Assembly (NCBI RefSeq): GCF_037042905.1
Contig: NC_087257.1
Coordinates: 27,961,501 to 28,025,500 of the forward strand
Length of the DNA: 64,000 nt
Reading direction: 5' to 3'
Source: Lytechinus pictus
Taxonomy: Eukaryota; Echinodermata; Echinoidea; Temnopleuroida; Toxopneustidae
Both the position numbers and the translations under genes were made by a program. Below, piece by piece: positions 25,540 to 38,700 of the stretch (position 1 is the stretch's first letter; each line of letters opens with the position of its first letter). The notes under the pieces were generated by a model. That model did no database searches, had not been told where the DNA came from, and saw nothing but the letters and a program-made list of their open reading frames with translations.

Positions 25540-25740
25540 CGCATCCAGGAAGGGGCATATCTGGTCCGCCCCCCCCCCCCTCCTCCCCTTGAGAGACACA
25601 AACTATATTTTTAGGGGAATATGTCGTGCATACGGAAGTGAAAGCATTTTCTTTTTGGCTTGCCATTATTTCTGTACAAAAATGCCCCCCCCCCCCCCCA
25701 TTGGAAAATCCTGGATCTACCCCTGCCGGTTGACCACATC
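25540..25740. repeat. Small GGATC-ended repeat with C homopolymers
   Basis: A CGCATCCAGGA-type left end and an inverted TCCTGGATCTACCCCTG right end enclose about 200 bp with two long C runs. It resembles the insertion at about 13145-13240. Confidence 0.45.
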
Positions 25741-26261
25741 AGAACATTGGAGGGTTTTCTATTAAAATCCGCAAAAAGCAAATAAAATCCATTTAATGGC
25801 TGTTTCTTTCGAGGAAACAGTTACGACATCACACGTACTCGAGAAAAACTACAATCCCACACTTGATGCCCTATATAAACCTAAGATTTTTAATTAATTG
25901 TTTTCTCTTCATTCCTTGGACGTTATTCTTTGGTTTTATTTGTCTTTTGTGTTCGTCTGAGAATTTGTTTTCACCTGATTTAACGGCGTTGCCTGTTTAT
26001 CTGTTTGGTTTTTTTTTTACCTTTCATAAGGCGTTTATTCCTTGTATTTACATAATTTACTTTCACTTGCAGTAACTTGCTCAGATCACGGAATCATTTC
26101 ATACTTTGAAGTTGTCAGGTGTCTTGTTCTGACATTGATTTTTAATGCCACCATCCATCAGTCATTACGGGTTACACACTAAGAAATAGGGGTGCAAGAA
26201 AGGTGCAACTTAGCGGAAAAGGAAGGCAGAGCGAGTATTCGAGCATAGGGTATCACGGGCC

Positions 26262-26712
26262 TAAAACATTTCCCATAGACCCATGTGTTAAAATGGCACT
26301 TTAAAAAAATCATTAAAAATAAGGATGAAATTCGAGGGTTGAATGTTTACTACCAGTGGAATAATGTCTGACATTCCATATCTGACCAGATCATGGTACC
26401 TTTACCGGCTCATTTTAAAAATAAATCGGCATTTATAAAGACTACACCTGACAGGATCAAACATTAATTCATCACTCGAGACAGTAAAATGGCCCTACCT
26501 CTTCCGCCAGTAAAAAAAATAGTTCCAAAGTGGTGATATTGTCTTCCCAATTTGGAAAAAAGAAGTTCAGTTTACCTCCCTAGAATCAGTGTTGGATTGT
26601 CAATCATATTCATTCATTTTTGTCAATCAGCAATATCAAATTTAAAAATTGAGAATGGGTTGGCTCAAATGAATATCTTTTGCCTGCAAGTTGTAATTAG
26701 GCCCATGTAACC
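26262..26712. repeat. Short form of the foldback-element outer arms
   Basis: The left half matches 57408-57545 (GGCCTAAAACATTT, then TTTACTACCAGTGGA, then GACATTCCATATCTGACCAG). The right half matches 59218-59520 (CTCATTTTAAAAATAAATCG, then ACTACACCTGACAGGATCAA, then CCTAGAATCAGTGTT). The 15-bp repeat arms and loop present at 57560-59215 are missing here. It is either an internally deleted copy or the empty form of that element. Confidence 0.65.
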
Positions 26713-26895
26713 ATAGTTGCACCTATCACTCGCCACTGCGCCTGCGCAGACCCGCAGCGGGTGGTTGGGGGTGCAAGTTTGAACCTCGCCTATAGTCTAG
26801 GTTCCTATATTATACATGTACTTCATCCTCAGTATCAAAATGCTCGCAAAGTTCAACCTGCTCGGCAATGAAAACATACTTTTTTTCTCGTTTGT

Positions 26896-26911
26896 GTGTG
26901 TCTGTGAGTGA

Positions 26912-26943
<32 letters not shown>
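26896..26943. repeat. GT dinucleotide microsatellite
   Basis: A run of GT and GAGT repeats; nothing else is seen. Confidence 0.9.
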
Positions 26944-26948
<5 letters not shown>

Positions 26949-28433
26949 TGTGCGTCTTGTATAGGCCTATATCTATTGACAATAAAATTATGTATTACTT
27001 GCGAATTTGCTCGTAAATAATGTAATAAATAATTGCTCGTAAATAATAATCCCTATAGACTCTCCGTTACTTCATAAAATGAAGATCAAACTCAGGTAAG
27101 TTCTCGTTTAATATATACATTAATTACTAAAATAGCAATGCCAGTCCAACCTCACACAAATAATTCCTGCTATACTTACTCAAAGCCTGATATATTTGTA
27201 TTATCAATATTAAGGCATAGTGTTGAAAGATAACTGCCTTTATCATTTTTGCTCTATTTTTGATTGTTTTTATTGCTATTAATTTGGTGTGTTCTTTTTC
27301 AAAATGCATGTAATTCGTTAAGCATGATGCGCATGTTTGTTCGGCATATGCAACGCGTAGAAGTGTAATATCGTGTATTGATAGTAATAATATGAGTCCT
27401 CATACTTGTTTGTTAACGAGACATCATTATTTCGATTCATATCAATATTTTAGTTATTCAATTTATAATGACTGAAAGTGTTCATTGTGGCATAATCATG
27501 ATAATGGCCTAACGCCCTATGGCATTGCATTCCATTTCGGAATAAAATTGACCAGTAGTGGTAATAAAAAGGGTGGGGCGGATTAGCTACCCCCTCCCCA
27601 CCCCCGATGACTTTTCAAATTTTAAAGAGAGAAAACAAGGAGAGACAAAATAGGAAGAGAGTGAGAGAGTGATATAGGCAAAGAGAAATAGAAAGAGAGA
27701 GGGGGGGTGGAACTATCATAAAGGGAGGCTTAGGTAGTTTAATTTTTAATTACAATAAACTAATAATAGTTACAGTTATACAGCGTTTTACATTACATTT
27801 CAATTATTATTACCCCATGTTATTCACTTTCTGTATCGATTTTTTAATTACCTTAGTTGGGACTCGAACTCGCCTCGTTTTATCTGTAGTCAAGATTCTT
27901 CCCGCTCTGCCAGCGAGAAGCGCTGAGACCAGACGAGGTCTCTAGAGACATAATCCGATTCTTTTTTTACTTGTGCTGATAATTGTGATTCAAGTAGCTC
28001 AATTTACTGTTTGGTGTAATCAAATGTGTTTTTGAAACAATTATCATCACATAAATATTAAATATTTAACAAATCATTTCACTTAGGTAAAGTGTGGCGT
28101 TGGTGCATTGTTATTTCGGGTAATCTTCGATCACAAATCAACTCTATCTATACCATACGTCTATCAGCAAGACTGGTGGGGTGCACACAAAGAGTACATG
28201 GGTGTACAACAGACACGGACTCTCGCATAAGAGCTAACTTGCACCTCGATGGTATTAAGGGGTGTACGCACGTATCGTACACCCCATTTGCACCGGGATT
28301 TCTTAGTGTGTCCAATGACTTATCGATTCGTATGATCTTCAGTTATTATAGATCACCAACTTTCATTTGAGTCAGCTAGGAAGTGGATATTTCCGAATAC
28401 CCATATTCAACTGCAGGAAAAAGAGGCTGTATG

Positions 28434-28783
28434 ACCATTTTCCTTCTTTCGTCCGTCTTGTTTTTTTTTGTCACTGATTAAAAATTGTAGGGGCCATGGG
28501 TATTTACAAGGTTCTGCTGGTTATTAGAGCGGGCAGACTTTGCCCCTGTTTGCCGCCCGGATACGCCAACATCGACAAGAAACACTCGCACCCTGCAGAC
28601 AGGCCACGGTTTCCATCCTATCCGGTTCTTATATGAATTATTCACAATAGCATGAGAGTCTCGAATCATTTTCTTTTCATTATAGAGTACCAGCACTCGA
28701 AAATCCATTCAGGTCATCAGAGGGCTATCCCACGGCATGGCGCTGCATGGTATTGAAGTTTCGAGCGACATGCAAAGATGAAT
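28434..28783 (-). repeat. Right arm of the 350-bp inverted repeat pair
   Basis: It is the inverse of 24984-25338, at about 95% similarity by eye. Together the arms enclose about 3.1 kb (25339-28433), which has no transposase-like frame. Confidence 0.85.
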
Positions 28784-28799
28784 TGTGTGTCGATCTGGG

Positions 28800-28930
28800 A
28801 GTGTTTCATGAAGATTTCTGTCATTGATTTCCACTGAACGGTGTTATAAGCTACTGAATATCCTTGCATCTGATTGGCGGAGAGCAGCTAAGTCTGAGAA
28901 AATCACTGGCAACACTCCTCATGAAAATGC
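28800..28930 (-). mobile_element. Small MITE-like repeat, inverted copy
   Basis: This matches 11545-11692 in inverse. Shared segments include the reverse of GATGCAAGGAT, AGTAGCTTATAAC, and end blocks of the GGAGTGTTTCATGAAG type. Confidence 0.5.
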
Positions 28931-29439
28931 TCCCATGGTCATGCTAGTTGTTTGCAACCGATAACATTTTGTAAACTTAGTACTAGCTAGTTCTTTACTG
29001 AATCGTTAATGAACCATTTAAATGGAATCTGGGCAAGCAAGTGTGCCTCAAAAGCCCAAGTTATATTAAGGTAAAGATAGTCAGTCAATATAGGATCAGA
29101 CGTATCAGCCGAAAGCGAAAATCCTTCGAGGAATCTTATATCGAGGAATTCTGTTCATTGGACATAACATCACGTGATCACTGAAAACACTTATAATATA
29201 CGGTAAGGCAAGCACCATTAGCCCAATACCGGTAAAGTAAATGAAGTTCGTGTTTTGTAGTAAAAAACAATGCACTGTATTTATCGTATGATAAGGGCCT
29301 GTGGAGTTTTTCTTCTTACGTATTTTTATCATCTTAATTTAATATAGCACAATACCAATAAAATGAAAACTCTTTTAACAACAATAAAAAATAAGTGTGA
29401 TGGGATACATGTTTTACAGATATGACAAAACCCTATTTC

Positions 29440-30606
29440 AAATCTTCCTGAGCACTATCTAAGTGCGATTCGTGAAGGCGTCATTGCCCTCGACCTATTT
29501 TCTAGTTACCTCTCAGATCGTAAACAGTGCATCATTTATAACTCCGTTCAGTCTGAATTTAGGACAATTGAATGTGGAGTACCACAAGGGTCATTACTTG
29601 GCCCACTGTTGTTTATTTTATTTATTCATGACATTTATCGATCGTCAAATCTCCTTTCCTTTATCATATACACCGACGATACAAAAAATTATTGTTTATT
29701 CTGATAAAAATCTTTATCACTTGTGTGAAACTGTAAATACTGAACTAAAAAATGTTTGTAAATGGTTTTGTGCAAAGCTTACTATTAACTATTAAAAAAA
29801 ATGCAATTACATTATATTCCGTAACTCCACAAGGCGTATTGATCTTACTCATGTAGTGGCAAAGCTTCACAACCAAATTATTCCCAGAGTTGAAAATACT
29901 AGGTTTCTTGGCGTTACCATTGATAGTAATTTAACATGGAAACCTAACATAAATTAAATTGAGAACAAGGTTGCAAATGATATTGGAATAATGCATCGCC
30001 TAAGTTTTTACTTGCCTAAAACTATATTGCGTACATTCTATTGCTCTTTAATCTTGCCATATTTTTATTACTGTAATTTGGTCATTCGTTATACTGGCCC
30101 CAAAATATGGAACAAAATTCCGGATTGCATAAAAAAGAAATCTCTATCGACAACTATCTTTAAGTATAAAATGAAAAAATTGCTTCTGTCATCCTATATA
30201 TGAATATTTTCCATCTTACGTTTCCTTTTGACTTTAAGATAACATGATAATATGAACCATGGACAATTGTTGTTGCGGCATTTATATTTTGCCCCCACTG
30301 ATACATTTGTTGAGCATTCTAATTTAATTAGTAATTCATGCCCACCTCCTCGCTCACGCCTCCCTCTCTCGTTCCATTTCCTTCCCTCCTTTTCTCTGCC
30401 CTTTCCTTTGTATTGTATATTGAATTGTATTTATGTCTATCCCGCCACAAACCTCAGCTTTTATGGTATACGCCTTCTTCTTTAAGCCTAACATGTACAC
30501 ATTCATATTCTTCATAACAAACTGATTTTTGTATTAATTAATGTTAACGAAAAATTTCGAAATCTGTAAAATGGAAGAAAATAAATGTTATTTTGAATTG
30601 AATTGA
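29440..30606 (+). pseudogene. Decayed non-LTR retrotransposon reverse transcriptase (CR1/L2-like)
   Basis: Conceptual reading with frame shifts gives RT landmarks in order. ECGVPQGSLLGPLLF lies at about 29570-29618. YTDDT, the catalytic box in the usual A/V-DD position, lies near 29668-29684. Then come CKWFCA and NTRFLGVTIDSNLTWKP at about 29893-29943. A terminal KIWNKIPDCIKKK block at about 30103-30145 sits before a stop at 30203. The segment between about 30080 and 30100 appears deleted. The tail has short TTGAA repeats at 30592-30606, as in L2/CR1-type elements. At least two frame shifts and a stop at 29956 mean it is dead. Confidence 0.8.
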
Positions 30607-31185
30607 AAAAAGGGGTATTTTGAATGATTTTTTGGACAGTGGTGTATATAAAAATTGTTTTAATGTGTCATGTGGCCCTTTCCCTTTTATGACTTATTAA
30701 GGTCAACATGGAAAAGAAAATAAGAGAAAAAAGGAAAGTCTGATTATTTGGAAGAACACACACACACAAATGTCGATCACACTGCAAGAAGCATGAAAAA
30801 CATGATTTCCAGGATTTCCTTCAGCTCAGATGTTGGAAGAGACACAGGTGTTGAGAGACACGGTACTGATGGGGGTATACACTATTTAATTTACAGTCTG
30901 TCATTAGCTGTGGTATATCATGCCAAATACATCTATCACTATTCCAAATCATTGCTTGATCATACCATGAATGCGTATTTCATAAAACATTTATACTACG
31001 GAGGATGTAAAACGATTTTTTTTTTTCATTATAATGTTGCGGGTTGACATGGACATTTAATAATATAAGGTGCCCTATCAAAATTACCATGATATAATCT
31101 GTGTCTTTAGAGTTGTGATGTCCAATCATTAAATTTGTAAGATGAATGCTAAAAGAGGTAGTAGTAGAAGTTGTAGTAGTAGTAT

Positions 31186-31236
<51 letters not shown>

Positions 31237-31273
31237 AAGTAGTAACAGCAGCAGCAGTATATATAGTAGTAGC

Positions 31274-31305
<32 letters not shown>

Positions 31306-32094
31306 AAGTAGTAGTAGTTGCAGTAGTAGTAGTAGTAGTAGTATAGTAGTAGTAGTAGTAGTAGTAGTAGTAGAAGTAGCAGTAGTAGTAGCAGTAGCAG
31401 TAGTAGAAGATGTAGTAGTGGTAGTAGTAGTATTAGTAATATAAAATAGTCACCCATCCACCTATTAGTAGGTCCTACAAAATTACATATCTTCGCCAAA
31501 TAAAAATTTAAGAATGACAAACTTAATAACGTGCTACATAATTGCTCGTGAAAGAGGGCATGCAAGCTAACCAAACGGTTAGTCGCATATAAAACATAGT
31601 AGTTCAAGTATATGATGGGGTTAGTTAACATTGTTTAAAGAGTCGGTCATTCATCTTCAGTTTATTAAACATAATGCGTCTCTCTTTTCATATTTTGAAC
31701 AAATTAAAATATAACGTTAATTAGTAGTTTCAAAAACGTTCATGACTTTGCATTCCTCACAGATCCGGCTCACAGAGGCCTGATGAGTGATGTTTAATTT
31801 GAAACACATAATAGTTTATTTTGAACTTTTTGATAAAATCCGAGTCTTCTCTTCATGAGAATAGCATGTTCATTTTTGAAAGAAAACTAATTACGATTGA
31901 CTCAGAGAGCCAAACACTAGTCGATTTATCCAAGTAACAAAAGGTGTTTAACTTTGAGGTAATAGAATTAGAAAAATCAACAAAATTGCTATTTAATGTA
32001 AATTTTCAAACATTTAGCTTGGAATTAGAATCAAAATATCCCGTCCGGTAATTTAGTTTGTATAATATGCTTTTACTATCTGGCATTTTCACTG
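30607..32094. other. Intergenic with an AGT microsatellite
   Basis: No gene is recognised. The notable item is the trinucleotide tract at 31143-31443, listed separately. Confidence 0.4.
31143..31443. repeat. AGT trinucleotide microsatellite
   Basis: About 300 bp of AGT with AGA, AGC and TGT interruptions. All long frames over it (poly-Ser, poly-Val, poly-Leu/Tyr) are artefacts. Confidence 0.95.
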
Positions 32095-32335
32095 ATACTC
32101 ATGCCAGCGCATAGGTTAGGCCAGCTACGACGCCCCTACAAACTGAGGAGGCCTGGTCGAGGGGTCAAAAGACGCTTGAATGGACACAAGAGAGATCCGG
32201 GGTTCGGATCCCTGCTCACCATGCATGATTTTTATAAGTATAACCCGACATTTCATCAACATTTCTCTATCAGGTCTTTCAGATGGTGATGATATCAATA
32301 TCATCATCAATTTTACCATCAATGATATCAAGACA
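32095..32335 (+). mobile_element. tRNA-like SINE remnant
   Basis: It has a B box-like GGTTCGGATCC at about 32202-32212 preceded by a tRNA-like GGTCGAGGGGTCAAAAG segment. The end is a GATGATATCAATATCATC simple repeat. The tRNA resemblance is partial. Confidence 0.5.
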
Positions 32336-32705
32336 GCTTAACCAGGTGGTTACTAACATGGTTAAAAGCCCCCTGATACTCCCTACATTCACGTATGATT
32401 AGGGGACAATACCCCAAGCTCATCCTCTTTCACCATGTTCACCACAATGACGTACCTGATCCCGCGTTTGCTTTCATTGTATGCTTTTCTTTCATGTGTA
32501 TCGTTCAGTCATTTGGAAAATCCCTTCATTTCGGTCAATACTATTGCCATTGATGAGTAAGTCTTTTGAAAAATGTTAAGAAGGAGATTTATTTTGTATT
32601 TTATGCTTGGATTTATTGAGGCATACCTAAAAAAAGCCAACGGACGTCTGTGATAGGTCTACAGAGGTCAATTAAGGTGTCGTTCACTTGTTCTTGAATG
32701 GGTAC

Positions 32706-32765
32706 ATGAAAGACTTGCTGTTGGAATCTCGGAGAGTAGTAGTGGGTGTCCCAAACCAAGGTTGA
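32706..32765 (+). promoter_or_regulatory. Upstream ORF in the 5' leader of patatin gene A
   Basis: A 19-codon ATG frame (start MKDLLLES) ends 14 bases before the main start codon. The same eight codons occur before gene B at 47647, where a TAG follows directly. The leader is duplicated together with the gene. It may lower translation of the main frame; that is inference. Confidence 0.4.
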
Positions 32766-32779
32766 TTTCTATTTTAAAG

Positions 32780-35700
32780 ATGGGTTCGGATGTGTCGACG
32801 GAGGCAGAACCTTCGAATAAAACATTCACAGGAAAAAGAGGTTCAAGCAAAAGGTCTTCACATCGAGTTCTTGTCGAGGAAAATAGTTTAAGGTAAGAGT
32901 ATAATAGTGAAGCAAAACAAAAATATTGTTCAAGATGTTACATGTACCATGTTGTTTATTCAACAAGGAATCAAAAGTTTATATTTTTTGTTTTATATTC
33001 AACTAGTACAGCACCGTCATATTCTGGAAAGCCTGTGATAAATTTATAGTGAAAGGTCTGAAAAAAATCGTCAACAAAGAGCTAGGTTATTTTTTGTTCC
33101 TGTTTTGCAAGACTTCCATATGTCCCCTTCACTAAAATTGAAAAAAAAAAGTATGGAGAAGGTTTTTTAAGAATTATCTAACATATATCTAAGAGATTTA
33201 GGAAGGAAAAATTGGATACATACCAAAACATGGCTTTTTTCCGTCAAAATCTCGAGTGTGTGTAATTCCCAACGGCATCGGTTTATTTAGTCAGAAAAAT
33301 GAATACCCAATACTCTTAGAGAGTAGACTAGTCGTAATATCGGTAATAAACGTCCTGCAAGAAACAGAACGCATACAAAGGACAAAAATAAAATATGTCT
33401 TTATAAGAAGAAAAGAAAAGAAGAAGAAAAAAGAAAAAAATGCAGGAAAAATGAAACAAGAAAAGAAAAAAGAGAACAAAAGAAAAGAAACGGAAAAAAA
33501 AGAAATGAAAAGAAAAAAGAGAAAAGAAAAGAAAAAGAATAGAAAAAAAAGGAAAAAGAAAAAAAAATAAGAAAAAATAAAAGGAAAAAAAAAAATAACA
33601 AGAAAAGAATAACAGAAGAAAAGAAAAGAAAAAATAAGAAAAGAAAAGGAAAAAAAATAATAAGCTGTTAATAATGAACAAAAGCTGTGGCAATAATAGT
33701 CAATCCTGACTGGTTGCCAACCAAGGAAAGAAGAAGAAGAAGATAACTAACTGGGCGTCGTGGCGTGCGCCTGTAATCCAAGCTGTGGGGGAAGTTACAA
33801 ATTGATGCAGAGGTTCGAGGTTTGAACCCTGGTAACGTCTTCCGGATGGTGACGTTAAAGGTCGGTCCCAGACGTAAATAATCATATCTGATAGATACAC
33901 GTCTGACAAAACTCAAATACACACACACACACACACGATAACCGTTATGAAACCCATGGCTTTCAACAATTCCTGCTAGCTCAGTGAGTAAGGCGACAGA
34001 CTGGAGATGCCTTGATCAGCAGCGAGAGGTTCGAATCCAAGCTCCAACCGGAAGTAAGAAGAAAAAAGAAGATAAAGAGAACGAAAGAAGGGGGTTTTGG
34101 AGAATTATTTTTTTTAATTAGTGGAGGGGACATATGGAAGTCTTTCCTTTGTTTTTTGCATTCATCCTTATTACATCAGATTCAAAAGAAGATTAACTGT
34201 CTTAGAGAAAAAACACGATGCATCAACTACAACCAGTCAGCCAACAAAGTCCGCCAACGGCCTTCACCCTGGTGCCTTAACAAGTATTTCTGAAGACGAT
34301 GATATCTATTTCCCCTATGAAAACCTCGTGCTGGAAGGCGGCGGAAGCCAGGGAAATGCATACATTGGCGCCATCATGGTAAGCAATAGCTACTTGTTCT
34401 TTTACTGGTAAAGGTATTGGAAAGTAAAATGCGACGAAAGAAAACCACACGCAGCCTATCGTGGATCATCTATCACTTTCCTTCTACTCTTAAGCCCACA
34501 TCACACTTATTCGGAATCAGCAGGAATCAAGCAGAAGCTGGAAAGAAAAAAATATTCAAAAAATTTAGAAATTTTTGGGAGGAACTTATGAATTCACCAA
34601 ACTGGAGTTGAAATTCAGTAAATTGACCAGGTGTATCATCATACACTAGTCAAAATGAACCGCAATGGAGTCAGATTGATAATTCGTGCTACGTTCTTGG
34701 ACATTCTAGGTGCATTATAAATATCCTGACTGCATTCTGAGTGCATTCGAAATATTTTTGTCTTTTCTTTTGGCCGTCCCGAAGGTTTTGGTCATGTTCA
34801 AAACATTCGAGGGATAATTTCGAACGGTGTTCGAAGTAGATTTAAATGAGAAACTGGTGGTCAAACAATAGTCCTTTCATTCAGGCCAATTCTGCTTGAT
34901 TCGGAATAAGTGTGATGGGGGCTTTAAAGGTGTAAACCTGGTTGAAATTGGAAATAAGTATATATAGTAAATTTCACTGACAAAAGTGCTGAAAATTTCA
35001 TCAAACACATAACGAGGTTATTGAATTCTAGAAATTAGCAATTAATTAAAATAGTTAAAAGCACGTCGTCGTGCATATTAGGTGGGCTGTGTCCCCACTT
35101 TTTTATTACATGAAATTATTATCATTCCTTATTTTTATACATGTGTCTGACTCCCTTACAATAAGTTGCAGCAATGACTATTGAATGCATTAAATCAGTT
35201 GTGAATCCATTTTTGTTTAATTCTTAGAGGAGAAACATTGAAAAACCAGTTTTCATGCTTGTACCATTTTCTGAACATTATTTTTTTTCACCTAGAGTAG
35301 TATACTACTCTACAATCACTAGGCCTACTACTACTCCTACTAAGCGCTTTGTAACTTTTTTTGAAAAAGCAATTACTATAATTATTACTTCTACTACTAC
35401 TAATACTAATACTGCTACTACTACAACTACTTTCTATTAATTCCCATACTCTTTTTTTTTTTCTATTCGTCAATTAGGAAATGGAACGACTCAATGTCTT
35501 GTGCAAGATACGCCGATTCGCCGGTTCCAGCGTAGGATCCGTGACAGCATGTTACCTTGCCATAGGCCATGGGTCCAGCAAATTTCTATCCGTTGTGAAC
35601 GACGGACCTCAGTTTGCAGATCTCTTAGGTAACAACATAGAAATATGATCTAATAAACATTGAAAATAAAGGAAAGAGATTTTTACTTTTTACATGACGA

Positions 35701-38700
35701 AATGTCATTTTTCTTTGCATTTACAAGTTTATTTCAAGAAATTTTGATTTGCAGACAGTTCGCTCACGTACACATTATAAGAATCTTCGCACGAAAAAAA
35801 AATCTGCAAAAAAAAAATATTGTGATATGCATTAGGACCTTTATTCCAACCTGTGGACAGAAAAGTAATCATTCAACTTTCATTTTTATTCTCAATTCAT
35901 AATTTTTTAATCTTTAAAGACGCAAGTTGTGGAAAATTAAGCCTGGTGCCAAACCTATATAGGTACATGGGATGGCATCCTGGGAGGTTTTTCTACACGG
36001 CGCTTGGTGAGGCCATTGCTGAAAAGTTAGGAGACGAAAACGCCACTTTCAAGGTTCGTTGGCCCAAACGGTAGATTTGAACAACTGTTGATATGCACAT
36101 AAAAATGTAATACATAAGTTACTTTACTCTTTGCAATATTGGGTAAAATGCTCCATGAGGGTAATTGTGTGTCCAACCAACATTGGGCATTCCTTTTGGG
36201 CATGTTTATTCATCCAGTGTGGTGAAGATTGTGCCCATTCTAAAGTAGGTGCTGTTTATTTTTAAACCTTACTGGACAATATGCTTCCTGCATTGGGTAA
36301 AATACTGCCCCCAAATTAGTTGGACACACAATTAACCTCGAGCTGAAAATTTTACCAAATATTTTTACAGTGTAAAGCACCAAATTGTCCCTTTTAATCT
36401 CATATTTTGCTGATTTATACGTCTTAGTGGAGCCCTAATATTCAATATATTATTGAAATATAAGGAGACCGTCCACCTATCTCCACCAACATGATTAATG
36501 TAATATGAGATTTCATCACTGTTTCCATGGTTTCCGTAGTAAGAGGGAAGTTATTACTGATGTACTTTTGTTGTGCCTCCCTCATAAAAGCAGAGGACAG
36601 ACACCTTTAAATTTTGTTGATTACTTAATTATGTAGAGATACAAATAATTTGTTACATGATTTATTTACAGCGCTCATGTCAGATCGCGAAGCCTGGCGT
36701 ACCATTGTTGATTCATTCTCGGATGCGTTCGATTAGTAGTAATAGTAATATTCACATTTTTAAGATTTCATTGAAGTACATACGATGACTCTCTTATCCT
36801 TTAAATAATTGTACGTAGTCATGTGCAATTATTTGTTTTAATGTGGGGGTAATTAAGGATAGTTTATATAGGTGCTCACTAAAGCAAAGCAAAAAAAAAA
36901 TCATTCAATTTATCTTTGCTCCTTAAACGGGTCTTTGAAATTGATTTAGAACCCGTATTTAATTCTTTTTGAAATATATTCAGCTTTCTAGTTACAGGAT
37001 GTTATTTAGCACCAACCCCTAAAAATTGGATTTAACCTTAATAGCCCTCCTTCATGTCCTCCTTGTATTCCTCTTCATATCATTATCATAGGACCTTTAC
37101 GATCAGAATGGGAAAGAATTATGTGTAGTGGTGACCAATCTAAGTACAATGATGGAGGAGTACTGCCACGTCAAGACTACTCCGAACATGCCAATTAGAA
37201 CAGCAGTGAGGATGTCAATATCTGCTCCATGTAAGGAATAGAAGGCTTCACGGTTAGGGCCTACATAATATACACTTTTATGTATGTTTGTGCCTGTACT
37301 GATTTAGTGGCGTCGTTAGCCTTTTTCTCTTCTCTTCTCTTTTCCACCCCTCCCCTTTTGTTCTTGCTTTCGAACCCCTCGACTCCACCAGTCTCTCTTC
37401 CGGGGGTCCCTCTTGGCTATGGACTTGGTATACGTTAAGGATGGGTGTGTGCGAGTCAGCGTATGTAAATAATGATGTAGAAAACGCACAAACCACATAC
37501 GTACTTGAAAATGATGACACATTAGGATAACGGTTATTTAATATGTATTTTCTATCATGCAATCGTTCGGGACTTTAAATACAACCCCAAAGATATATGT
37601 AAATATAATAAAATGGTGTCCCCCAAGAAAATATGTGAATATGAAGAGATGGCGTTTTGATCAAGAGCATTAAATTATATATCAGCATTCAAGCCAAGTT
37701 AAAACCGCAAGCGAGAGAGACTCACAATCGAGAAAGTCAAGAATCACATTCACCATTAACGTACAACCCGAATATATTGGAGGTAATAAAAAAAAACGTA
37801 GGAGACTTTAACCTAAAGTACAGTAAATCTTTAGAATTAATGAAAACTACAAGTACAAATACGACACACACTTCACGCTTTTTTAATTATTGGAAGCATA
37901 TGAGCTCATATTTCACACTTTATATCAATCTCATTATTGTCGTTGGTTCTTCTCGAATTTCGTAATGCAGTTGTATTCGTTCCTGTTAAGCGACAACATA
38001 TGGGCCGGACTGATCTCTACATCGACGGTGGTGTTTTGTGTAACTATCCAGTTCATTGTTTTGATGGTAAATATATGCATTATTCCGACATTGACGCACT
38101 CAGCCCGAATACATAATGATCAGGGGGTAATGGTGTTTCATAAAGCTGCTCTTACAACTTTTCCAAGATTGGAACATGTTCTTAGAATACAATCAGCAAC
38201 GTAGTGATCCATTTAAGCATGAGAAAGGATTCCCAGTCGTGTGATAGGTCACAACTTACAAACAGCGAAACGGCCAAAGGTTTTTTTTTTAAATATTATT
38301 TAGGGAAGGTTGTAAAATAATCGAATCTCTCGGCTATCTACAAACGGGGAAACGAATTAGAAATGATAACTTTGGAAGCAACTTTTTTATTCCACGAAAC
38401 GACACTTTAAAAATCTCAGCGAGCGCCATTCTAGCATGTCTAGAAAGCACTCCAAGCGCATATGTCATAGAAGTTTGTTTACTCGTGAACGGGAAGAAGG
38501 CCGTCATCGGAGTAAACCAGAATTAGGCAGCCTTAATCACTTTAGCGGTAGTCACGATGATTGATCAATAGTATTTCTTATATATCGCCGTGTCACTTTA
38601 AAGAAAACTGTGAATTCTAACTACAGTTCATAGAAATGATATGATTTATTTCGTTCTCTGATAGGATGGTGGCTTTCTATGAAACCTGAAGACTCTCTCT

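Noticed and set aside
31142-31631. Poly-Ser, poly-Val and Leu/Tyr-rich frames
   Set aside because: Translations of the AGT microsatellite.
33256-33693. Lys/Glu-rich and Phe-rich frames
   Set aside because: They come from a purine-rich simple tract in an intron of gene A.
37971-38066. Membrane-like reading MQLYSFLL, then IWAGLISTSTVVFCV, in another frame of exon 6
   Set aside because: The correct phase from exon 5 gives the patatin DGG segment, and the hydrophobic reading is an out-of-frame shadow.
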